From Deltaproteobacteria bacterium (GTDB lineage: Bacteria > Myxococcota_A > Polyangia > Nannocystales > Nannocystaceae), in the NCBI GenBank assembly GCA_016709225.1, contig JADJEE010000012.1:1178001-1242000 (forward strand): 64,000 nt of DNA. Reading direction: 5' to 3'. The notes under the pieces are model-generated. The model was not told the origin of the DNA. It searched no databases and saw only the letters and a list, made by a program, of their open reading frames with translations. A program made the translations under genes and the position numbers. How positions within the stretch are numbered: position 1 is the first letter of the stretch; the number at the start of each line of letters is the position of its first letter. This document shows positions 1-7,087 of this stretch, in pieces.

Positions 1-764
1 CTGCAGCGCTGGCCATCGGCGCCACGGGTTGCGCGCGCGAACCCGAGGGACGCTTCGCCCAGACCGAGGAGGATCCACCGACCAAGCCCGACGGCCCGTT
101 GCGGTACGCCGAGACCATCGCCAAGGCGCGCAGGGGCGACGACGTGATCGAGCCACTGCTCGAGCTCGGGCGCGGCAACAAGGGCGAGCTGCAGGCCGTG
201 GTCGCGGTGGTGCACGTCGATGGCAGCGCTGCGATCGAGCTGTGGCGCTTCGATCAGAGCGGCAGCACGCAGGTGCTCGAGCCCCGCGGAGAGCCAGCAC
301 CGCTGCTGCGCCTCGACACCAACGCCACGGCCTCGGCGGCGCTGCCCGAGTTCCGTCTCGCGCTCGCGTCCCCCGGGGCCGAGCTACACCGACGCTTCGG
401 CATGCCCGCGGCGCCCGGCCAGGCCGAGGCGATCGAACAGGGGCTGGTCGCGCTCGCGCAGGCGGCCGTCGCAGCGCGGGCCGCGGGCAGCACCGCCCAG
501 GCCCGCGTGCAGGCCCTCGCCCAGGTCTTCCACGCGCTCGACGATGGCCCGCTGTTCACCCGCGATCAGCTGGGCCTGGCCCTCGACGCGCTGGCGGCGG
601 GTCGCTGGCGCGCGACCGAGATCCAGCGTCCGTCCGACCGCCGCGCGGTGGTTCGCACCGAGGGCGGCGACACGCTGGAGCTGCTGCGCAAGGGCGATGG
701 TTGGGTGATCACCACCATCCGCGAGGGCGCACCAACGCCGCCCCTCGCGCCCGCGACACCTTAG
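1..764 (+). CDS. Lipoprotein of unknown function, 5' end outside the window
   Basis: The open frame runs in from the left edge and ends at TAG 762-764, leaving about 253 residues. The first visible residues (AALAIGATGCAREPEG) look like the end of a lipoprotein signal peptide with its lipobox cysteine at codon 10, so only the N-terminal signal region is missing. An internal TTG at 99 is a weaker start because it would discard this signal. The mature part is rich in Ala and charged residues and has no domain I recognise. It probably sits in an envelope membrane, facing the periplasm. Its stop overlaps the stop of the convergent CrtA-like gene by two bases. Confidence 0.7.
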   Translation, partial: AALAIGATGCAREPEGRFAQTEEDPPTKPDGPLRYAETIAKARRGDDVIEPLLELGRGNKGELQAVVAVVHVDGSAAIELWRFDQSGSTQVLEPRGEPAPLLRLDTNATASAALPEFRLALASPGAELHRRFGMPAAPGQAEAIEQGLVALAQAAVAARAAGSTAQARVQALAQVFHALDDGPLFTRDQLGLALDALAAGRWRATEIQRPSDRRAVVRTEGGDTLELLRKGDGWVITTIREGAPTPPLAPATP

Positions 765-1540
765 CCCCGCGGCCGAACGGACGCGGGCGCGATCGAGGGC
801 GGGCTGACGGTGTCGGTGGCCGCACCGAGCGATGCGGTTGCGCGCCGCGGGACGATGCCGGTCCGCCCCTCCCACGCGCCGTACTCGCCGAGGCAGCTGA
901 AGCGCAGGGTCGTGAACTCGACGTGGAAGTCCTTGCGTCGACGCTCGCGCATCGCGATCGCATGGCGCTGTGGCGCCGCGATGGCGCCATGCCCCTGGAC
1001 CATCTCCAGCATCGCCCGCGCGGTCTCCCACACGGTGAAGGTCGCGATCGTGCGCGACGGGCGGGTCGCCGCCAGCGCGAGCGTCGTGCCGGGATGATCT
1101 CGGACCAGCCGCTCGACCGGCAGGCCCCACCGGATGAAGCGCGGCACCTGCAGCATCCGCAGGCGCGCGACGGTCACCGCGACCACGGGCGCGTCGAGGT
1201 CGGTGTCCGCGGCGGTCGCCGGCAGGCCGTCGAACGCCGCGACGTGCCCCCACCGTCGCAGGAACTGCAGCCGTACGTGCCAGCCCGCCGCGAGCGCGCG
1301 ACCCAACCGCGTGCCGACGAGGAACTCCTCGATCGCCGCTTCGCTCTCCCAGGCCGCGAACATCGCGAGGCGACCGAGCTGCCAGCGGCGCGGCGACAGC
1401 ATCGGCAACCCCAACTGCATCGGCATCATGCACTCGGCGTGCTGCAGACCCGCGACCACGCCGGCGCGCGGCGGGTGGATCATCGCCCCGAGCGTGGTGA
1501 GGACACCGGCCCGGGCGAGGTGGAAGCTGTGGACCACCAC
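761..1540 (-). CDS. Spheroidene monooxygenase (CrtA)-like protein
   Basis: A 259-residue protein resembling the CrtA-like family, heme monooxygenases named after carotenoid ketolases; many members have no known substrate. Family-like stretches are PRFIRWGLPVERLVRDHPG and LALAATRPSRTIATFTVW in the middle and HVEFTTLRF near the C-terminus. The start is a GTG only 6 bp after the mltG stop, so this is probably the third gene of a ruvX-mltG transcript; an ATG at codon 20 is an alternative. No other carotenoid gene is in the window, so a pigment role is uncertain. The stop overlaps the stop of the convergent lipoprotein gene. Confidence 0.65.
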   Translation of the reverse strand: MVVHSFHLARAGVLTTLGAMIHPPRAGVVAGLQHAECMMPMQLGLPMLSPRRWQLGRLAMFAAWESEAAIEEFLVGTRLGRALAAGWHVRLQFLRRWGHVAAFDGLPATAADTDLDAPVVAVTVARLRMLQVPRFIRWGLPVERLVRDHPGTTLALAATRPSRTIATFTVWETARAMLEMVQGHGAIAAPQRHAIAMRERRRKDFHVEFTTLRFSCLGEYGAWEGRTGIVPRRATASLGAATDTVSPPSIAPASVRPRG

Positions 1541-1546
1541 GGCCCG

Positions 1547-2707
1547 CTAGTCCTCGACGGCACCAGCGGCCGAGCCGTCGCCGACGGCTCCGCGTCGCTG
1601 GTACAGCTCGACCGCGGCCTCGTGCTCGGCGACCGTCTTGCTGAACTGGTGCGTGCCGTCGTTGCGGGCCACGAAGTAGAGGAACCGCGACTTCTTGGGG
1701 GCGAACACGGCCTCGATCGCCGCGCGACCGGGATTGGTGATCGGCCCCGGCGGCAGGCCCTCGTGGGTGTACGTGTTGTACGGGTTGTCCTCGTCGCGCA
1801 GGTGGATGCGGCGGATGCGACCCTCGAACTTCTGACAGGCGGGCGACTTGGTGGTCGGGACCGTGCAGCCGTAGATGATGGTCGGGTCGGTCTGCAGCAG
1901 CTTGGGCTTGAAGCTGGAGAACGACAGGCGGTTGAGGAAGACGCCGGCGATGAGCGGACGCTCGTGCTTGGCACCGGTCTCTTTCTCGACGATCGAGGCC
2001 AGGGTGACGACGGCGTTGTCGTCGAAGCCGAGCTTGTCGCCGAGCTCTTGGGCCTCCCTGCGGTAGCGCCGGCGCAGCTCGCCGTAGACCTCGCGGTGCC
2101 GCGTGACCAGCTTCTCGACGATCGCCGCGGGCGTGTCGTCGAGGTTGAACTGGTAGGTGTCGGGGAACATGTAGCCCTCGGCGGTCTCGCCGGTGATGCC
2201 GAGCCGATCGAGCAGCTCGCGGTCTCGCATCGCGGCCTCGAGCGCGGCGGCGTCCGAGAGCCCGGCGTGGGCGAGGATGCCGACGACGTCGAGCATGTTC
2301 TTGCCCTCGGCGATGGTGACCCGCAGGGTCTTGCGCTTCTGCTTGCGCTGCAGCTCCTCGAGCACCTCGGTCGGCGTCATGTCGCCGCGGAAGCTGTGCT
2401 TGCCAGCGGTGACCTTGCGGGCCGCGCCCTTGTGCAGCACGAACAGGCGGAACTTGGTGGCCTCGTCGGGCGGGATCACCCCGGCGCCCGTCAGCAGCTC
2501 CAGCACCTGCGGGAAGCTGGCACCCGGCGGCACCTCGACCTCGATGGCCTCGCTGCCGCCCACGCCGGGCCGATCGGGGTACTCGACCAGCGCGTCGTAG
2601 GCCGAGCGCAGCGTGCACACGCCGAACACCGCGGTCGCAACCACGGCGACCAACGCGATGCGCTGCCACATGCGCGAGCGCTTCGGCTTCCACCACTTGC
2701 GCTTCAC
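1547..2707 (-). CDS. mltG: Endolytic murein transglycosylase MltG (YceG-like)
   Basis: MltG cleaves nascent glycan strands in the periplasm, anchored in the inner membrane, and helps set glycan length. The 386-residue product has a basic N-terminus, one membrane segment (about residues 16-34), a LysM-like region (about 52-130) and the YceG catalytic domain. The family catalytic glutamate is visible in ASIVEKETG (about E241), followed by QTDPTIIYG and NTYTHEGLPPGPI, which are typical of the family. The GTG start overlaps the TGA of ruvX in a GTGA junction. Pairing with the YqgF/RuvX gene is common in bacteria. The C-terminus ends in a short Gly/Ala tail. Confidence 0.95.
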   Translation of the reverse strand: MKRKWWKPKRSRMWQRIALVAVVATAVFGVCTLRSAYDALVEYPDRPGVGGSEAIEVEVPPGASFPQVLELLTGAGVIPPDEATKFRLFVLHKGAARKVTAGKHSFRGDMTPTEVLEELQRKQKRKTLRVTIAEGKNMLDVVGILAHAGLSDAAALEAAMRDRELLDRLGITGETAEGYMFPDTYQFNLDDTPAAIVEKLVTRHREVYGELRRRYRREAQELGDKLGFDDNAVVTLASIVEKETGAKHERPLIAGVFLNRLSFSSFKPKLLQTDPTIIYGCTVPTTKSPACQKFEGRIRRIHLRDEDNPYNTYTHEGLPPGPITNPGRAAIEAVFAPKKSRFLYFVARNDGTHQFSKTVAEHEAAVELYQRRGAVGDGSAAGAVED

Positions 2708-3144
2708 GTCGAGTGCTCCGTGGTGTGGGCGTCGAGCCAGCCCTGCAGGATGAACTGCGCCGCCATGGCGTCGATGTGCTGCTTGCGACGCGCGCGGGAG
2801 AGGTCGGCCTCGACCAGCGTGCGCTCGGCGGCCGCGGTCGAGAAGCGCTCGTCCCAGGTCTCGACCGCCACCGGCACGGCGGCCGTGACGACCTGCGCCT
2901 GCAGCTCGCGCATGAACGCCCGCACCGCGCGGGCGCGTCGGCCCTCTCGACCATCGAGCTCGAGCGGCAGCCCGATCACGACCCGGGCGACGCCGCGGTT
3001 GCGCACCCAGGCCAACACCGCGCCTGCGTCCGCGACCTGGCCACGGCGCGTCAAGGTCTCGCAGGCGCTCGCGATCACGCCACCCTCGTCGCTGACCGCG
3101 AGACCGATGGTCTTGCTGCCGACATCGAGCGCCATCGTGCGCAT
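2704..3144 (-). CDS. ruvX: RuvX/YqgF family Holliday junction resolvase-like nuclease
   Basis: A 146-residue RNase H-fold protein of the YqgF family, linked in other bacteria to rRNA maturation or junction resolution in the cytoplasm. MRTMALDVGSKTIGLAVSD holds the first acidic site, VIGLPLELDGREG the middle motif, and RKQHIDAMAAQFIL the C-terminal catalytic Asp. I chose ATG 3144 because it precedes the conserved domain directly; ATG 3135 is equally possible, and the longer open frame upstream lacks conserved sequence. It is the first gene of the minus-strand operon with mltG. The region up to 3269 is shared with the divergent kinase gene. Confidence 0.9.
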   Translation of the reverse strand: MRTMALDVGSKTIGLAVSDEGGVIASACETLTRRGQVADAGAVLAWVRNRGVARVVIGLPLELDGREGRRARAVRAFMRELQAQVVTAAVPVAVETWDERFSTAAAERTLVEADLSRARRKQHIDAMAAQFILQGWLDAHTTEHST

Positions 3145-3185
3145 CAGGTGGTGGGCCCCATCGGTTGCAGGCTTTTTAGCATGGC

Positions 3186-3209
3186 CCCCGGCGGTTCCAA
3201 CAGCCGGGG
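3186..3209. other. Hairpin in the divergent ruvX/kinase intergenic region
   Basis: CCCCGGC (3186-3192) and GCCGGGG (3203-3209) form a perfect 7-bp stem with a 10-nt loop between two divergent starts. It lies 41 nt upstream of ruvX and 60 nt upstream of the kinase ATG. The T-run at 3172-3177 lies on the wrong side to make it a plus-strand terminator. A regulatory role is only a guess. Confidence 0.3.
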
Positions 3210-3269
3210 TCCGTGCCTGACCGCGTACGGTGCGGTAGAGTTCGATGCGGCACACGCCGGCCCACGCGG

Positions 3270-5153
3270 ATGGACCCAGCGAATCCGACCGTGAGCGCGA
3301 CCATCGCTGCGGACCCGAGCGGGTCGCGGTGGGAGCTCGGCGAGGAGCTCGGCTGCGGCGCCATCGCCCGCGTGGTCCGGGTCCGCGATCGCGTGGGTGG
3401 CGAGACCTATGCCGCCAAGCTGCTGCACCCTCGACACGAGCGCGATGCAACCGCGGTCACGCGCTTCCGTCGAGAGGCCGAGTTGTCGGCGCGGCTGGTG
3501 CACCCGAACCTCGTGCGAGTGTGGGGCGCGGACACCATCGCCGGCCACACCGCACTGCTGATGGAGCTGGTCGAAGGCCCCACGCTCGCGCGGGCGTTGG
3601 CGCGCTTGGGCCCGTTCGACGAGCCGGCGCTGCTCGGCATCGCCGAGGGCCTCGCCGCAGGGCTCGCGTACGCCCACGGCTGCGGTGTCATCCACCGCGA
3701 CCTCAAGCCCGCCAACGTCCTGCTCGCGCCGAGCGGACCCAAGATCGCCGACTTCGGCATGGCGCGGGCGTCGTCGTTCGCCGAGGCCGACCGCGGCGCG
3801 ATGACGGTGCTCGGCACGCCGCCGTACATGGCCCCCGAGTGCCTCGATCCGCTGGCCGTCGATCCCCGTGCCGACCTCTACGCGCTCGGCTGCATGTTGT
3901 TCGAGCTCGCGACCGGCTCGCCGCCGTACGGCGGTGCCACGCCATTCGCGGTGCTCGAGGCCCATCGCAGCGCGCCGATTCCGGCGTTGCCCGAGCAGCT
4001 GTCGCCACGGCTGCGACGCCTGATCACGCAGCTGCTGGCCAAGAGCGCCGGCGACCGCCCGCAGTCGGCCGGCGCCGTCCTGCACGCGCTCGCCGAGCTA
4101 CGCGACCCCGAGAGCGTGGCGCTGATGCTGCCGGCGCGTCATGAAGATCCCGACGACGGTCGCTGCGCCGGATGTGGTGCCGACGTGCTGGCCGACGTGC
4201 GCGTGTGCTTCCGCTGCGGCCTGATCCCCGTGATCCTCGAGCCCGGCTCCGACTCGGTCATCGTGGTCGGGCCCGGTCGCATCTCCGACAAGCTCGACAG
4301 CGAGCGACGCGATCGCCTGGTGAAGTGGCTGCGCGCCAACGCAGCGGTCGGCTTCCGCACCGAGCGGCTCGAGCAACGCATCCCACGACTGCCGTTCGTG
4401 CTGCTGCGCGGGGTCTCGGGCGCCAGCGCACGCAGCGTGGTCGCGTCGCTCGAGCGGCTCGATCTCCAGGCCGATCTCAGCAGCCGCTCGCCGATGGCCC
4501 ACCCCGCCATGCGCGCGCACGTCCGACGCATGACCGGCCGCAGCTTCACGGTCGCCGCGGCCGTCATCATGACACCGGCGCTCGCCTACGGACCGATCGC
4601 GGTGGCCCTCGCACCGCTGGTGGGTGTGGCCGGGTTGATCGCGTGGCAGGTCTCCCGTCGGGCGGCCGGCCGCACGTCGGTGACCGGCTCGTCGCACGCC
4701 CGCCCGGCGCTGCCACCGGCGCTGTCGCGGCGGCTGCTGGCGCTGCCCCACGCGGTGCCGAAGATCGCCCAGCGCCGCCATCGCGAGGCGCTCGGCGCCG
4801 TGGTACGCCGTGTGATGGGGCTCGTGCACGGTGCGGGCGCACCCGCCACCCAGATGGCCGACCACGAACTCGACCACGCGCTCAACCTCGCGACGGTGGC
4901 CGCGGGCCGCATGGACGAGATCGAGAGCATGATGTCGAGCAGCACGTTCGATCCCGCCGATGCCGAGCACCGCGCGCTCATGCAGGAGCGCGACATGTGG
5001 GCCGCGCGGCTGCTCGACCTGACGGCCACGCTCGACGCACTCACGGCTCGCATGGCCGCCGCCCACGCCCGCAGCCGCGTGGCGGACTCGGAGGAGCTGC
5101 TCGCCTCGCTGCGCGCCAACGTCGAGGCGCTCGAGGAGGTCCAGCGACCGTGA
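3270..5153 (+). CDS. Ser/Thr protein kinase with zinc ribbon and two membrane segments
   Basis: A 627-residue Hanks-type kinase with all key catalytic residues visible: Lys in TYAAKLL (about K50), HRDLKPANV (D144), DFG (161-163) and MAPE (187-190). A degenerate glycine loop (LGCGAIARV) precedes them. After the kinase domain come a zinc ribbon (CAGC and CFRC, C299/302/313/316), a region with PFVLLRGVSGASARSVV, a hydrophobic hairpin (about 427-459) and a helical, acidic C-terminus. ATG 3270 is preferred over an upstream TTG because the upstream residues look non-coding. The next gene starts inside this stop codon (GTGA) and repeats the same architecture with a dead kinase domain, so the two proteins are probably made in equal amounts and act together at the membrane. 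Confidence 0.9.
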   Translation: MDPANPTVSATIAADPSGSRWELGEELGCGAIARVVRVRDRVGGETYAAKLLHPRHERDATAVTRFRREAELSARLVHPNLVRVWGADTIAGHTALLMELVEGPTLARALARLGPFDEPALLGIAEGLAAGLAYAHGCGVIHRDLKPANVLLAPSGPKIADFGMARASSFAEADRGAMTVLGTPPYMAPECLDPLAVDPRADLYALGCMLFELATGSPPYGGATPFAVLEAHRSAPIPALPEQLSPRLRRLITQLLAKSAGDRPQSAGAVLHALAELRDPESVALMLPARHEDPDDGRCAGCGADVLADVRVCFRCGLIPVILEPGSDSVIVVGPGRISDKLDSERRDRLVKWLRANAAVGFRTERLEQRIPRLPFVLLRGVSGASARSVVASLERLDLQADLSSRSPMAHPAMRAHVRRMTGRSFTVAAAVIMTPALAYGPIAVALAPLVGVAGLIAWQVSRRAAGRTSVTGSSHARPALPPALSRRLLALPHAVPKIAQRRHREALGAVVRRVMGLVHGAGAPATQMADHELDHALNLATVAAGRMDEIESMMSSSTFDPADAEHRALMQERDMWAARLLDLTATLDALTARMAAAHARSRVADSEELLASLRANVEALEEVQRP

Positions 5154-7087
5154 CCACGACGCTCGCCACCGCGTCCACGCTCCAGTTCCTGCCGCTGCCC
5201 CACGCGGTGACGGGCGACGCCGTCGACGTCGGCACCGAGACCCGGTGGACGGTACGACTCGCCGATGGCCGCATCGCCGTGGTCGGGCAGCTCGCCCCCG
5301 ATCTGGCGCGTGACGAGTCGATCCGCCGCCGCTGGGTGCGGGACATCGAGCGCGTGCGAACGCTGCCGGCCCACAGCCTCGCGCCGACGCTGGCGATCGG
5401 GCCGCAGCCCGATCCCCGCGTGGTGGGGCCCGTGGCGCCGTGGCGACTGCGGCTCGAGCCGACCGGCGAGCGCCTCTCGGCCATCCTCACCCGCGCGCCG
5501 CTGCCCATCGACGAGGCCGCGATCCTGTTCGCCGCGATCGCCGACGCGGTGCATGCCGTGCACCGCTGCGGCGCCGTGCTGCGCGATCTTCGGCCGGAGC
5601 AGATCGTCCGCACCGACGAGGGCCACATCGTGCTGGTCGACGTCGGCCTCGCGCGCGTCGACGTGCTGTCGAGCCACACCGCCTCGAGCCTGCTGCTGCG
5701 CGGCTCGACCTACGCGGCGCCCGAGCAGCTGGTCCGCACCGCGGTCGACCAGCGCAGCGACGTGTGGAGCCTCGGCATGATGCTGTGGCAGGCGCTGACC
5801 GGCGCCCTGCCCTTCGGCGACGGCCCCGCGCTGCTCGCCGATCACCAGTCGCTGCCCTCGATCGAGCGCCTGCGCGCCGATGCCCCCGCGGCGCTCGAGG
5901 CGTTGTTGCGGCGCTGCCTCAGCGTCGATCCCGGCGGGCGGCCCGGCAGCGTCAGCGAGATCGCGTGGGTGCTGCGCGGCGGTGAGACGCCGTGGGACGA
6001 CAGCGAGTCCGCGAGCTGTCAGCACTGTGGCGCGCGCCTGCGTGTGGGCCAGCGACTGTGCACGGGCTGCGGCCGCGTCGCGGTCCGCTTCGAGCACGCG
6101 CCCGAGGGCGAGCCCGCGTTCGCGCTCGACCTGCTCGACCTCAACGAGGAGGCCGAGCCGCTGCGGTGGTTGCAGAACACCATCGGCGACGTGTCCGAGC
6201 ACCCCATCCGCCGCCCCGAGTTCGTGATCGGCTCGATCCACATGTACTCGGAGGAGGAACGGGTGCAGCGCATTCGCCTGCCCGCGCGGCTGTACAACCG
6301 CCTGACGCAGGACACCGCCCTGAGCCTGCAGCAGCTGGCCAAGGAGCACGGTGTCCGCACCCGCATCGTGCGTCCCGAGGCGCTGAAGAAGGCGTGGCTG
6401 TTGGTCGGTAGCACCGTCGGCGTCACGTCGCTGCTCGCGCTGTTGTTCGCGCTCGTCGGCCTCTCGCCGTGGTGGATGCTGGCGCCGGGGCTGGTGTCGA
6501 TGTTCGCCGGGCTCGCGCTGGTCAACGAGCGGGTATCGCGGGAGCGCGTACCGCCGCACTACCGTCTGCGTCCGATGCCGGCAGCGCTGCCCGCCTCCGA
6601 TCCCCTGGTCGCGCGTCTGGCCGCGCTGCTCGCGGCACACCCTCCGAGCGACGTCCGCTCGGTGATCGGTGAGCTCGCGCTGCTGGTGCAGCGCCTGGTC
6701 GACCACCGCGCCCGCCTGCTCGGCCCCGAGGCGAAGGAGGTCGCGATGCTCACGGCGCCGGTCGAGCCAATCGTCGCCGCGGTCGAGCGGCTGGTCGCCG
6801 ATCTGCGCGACGCCAGCCGCGAGCTCGGCGAGCTCGACGAAGGCGCGATGGTGCGGGCGCTCGCCGCCTGCGACGCCCGCGGTGACGGCGAAGCGGTGCG
6901 CCTGCCGATCCTCGAGGGGCTCGATCGACTGCGCACGCTCGAGGATCGGCGCGCCGAGCTCTTCCATCGCCTGCTCGAGTCGAAGTCGCTGCTCGAGCGC
7001 ACGGTTCGCATGGGCCTGGCCGTCCACGACCCCGCAGGTGAGCAGGCGCGGCAGGTCGCGCTCGCGTTGGCCACGCTGACGCGGTAG
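5150..7087 (+). CDS. Membrane pseudokinase with zinc ribbon, partner of the upstream kinase
   Basis: A 645-residue protein with a kinase fold whose active site is lost. There is no glycine loop, no VAIK lysine appears in GRIAVVGQL, the catalytic loop reads LRDLRPEQI (Arg for Lys, Gln for Asn, Leu for His), and DFG is DVG. The AAPEQ and SDVWSLGMMLW segments keep the C-lobe recognisable. It then follows the order of its neighbour: zinc ribbon CQHC...CTGC (C290/293/304/307), linker, two membrane segments (about 416-437 and 441-458) and a helical C-terminus. It starts at GTG 5150 overlapping the kinase stop. Likely role, by inference, is an allosteric or scaffold partner of the upstream kinase; weak nucleotide binding cannot be excluded. 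Confidence 0.85.
   Translation: MTTTLATASTLQFLPLPHAVTGDAVDVGTETRWTVRLADGRIAVVGQLAPDLARDESIRRRWVRDIERVRTLPAHSLAPTLAIGPQPDPRVVGPVAPWRLRLEPTGERLSAILTRAPLPIDEAAILFAAIADAVHAVHRCGAVLRDLRPEQIVRTDEGHIVLVDVGLARVDVLSSHTASSLLLRGSTYAAPEQLVRTAVDQRSDVWSLGMMLWQALTGALPFGDGPALLADHQSLPSIERLRADAPAALEALLRRCLSVDPGGRPGSVSEIAWVLRGGETPWDDSESASCQHCGARLRVGQRLCTGCGRVAVRFEHAPEGEPAFALDLLDLNEEAEPLRWLQNTIGDVSEHPIRRPEFVIGSIHMYSEEERVQRIRLPARLYNRLTQDTALSLQQLAKEHGVRTRIVRPEALKKAWLLVGSTVGVTSLLALLFALVGLSPWWMLAPGLVSMFAGLALVNERVSRERVPPHYRLRPMPAALPASDPLVARLAALLAAHPPSDVRSVIGELALLVQRLVDHRARLLGPEAKEVAMLTAPVEPIVAAVERLVADLRDASRELGELDEGAMVRALAACDARGDGEAVRLPILEGLDRLRTLEDRRAELFHRLLESKSLLERTVRMGLAVHDPAGEQARQVALALATLTR

Noticed and set aside
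384..2954. An 856-codon minus-strand frame across mltG and neighbours
   Set aside because: It is out of frame with the well-supported mltG and CrtA-like genes and is Arg/Ala low complexity.
3169..3180. Terminator T-run
   Set aside because: The T-run precedes the hairpin in the plus direction and becomes an A-run on minus, so it does not form an intrinsic terminator in either orientation.
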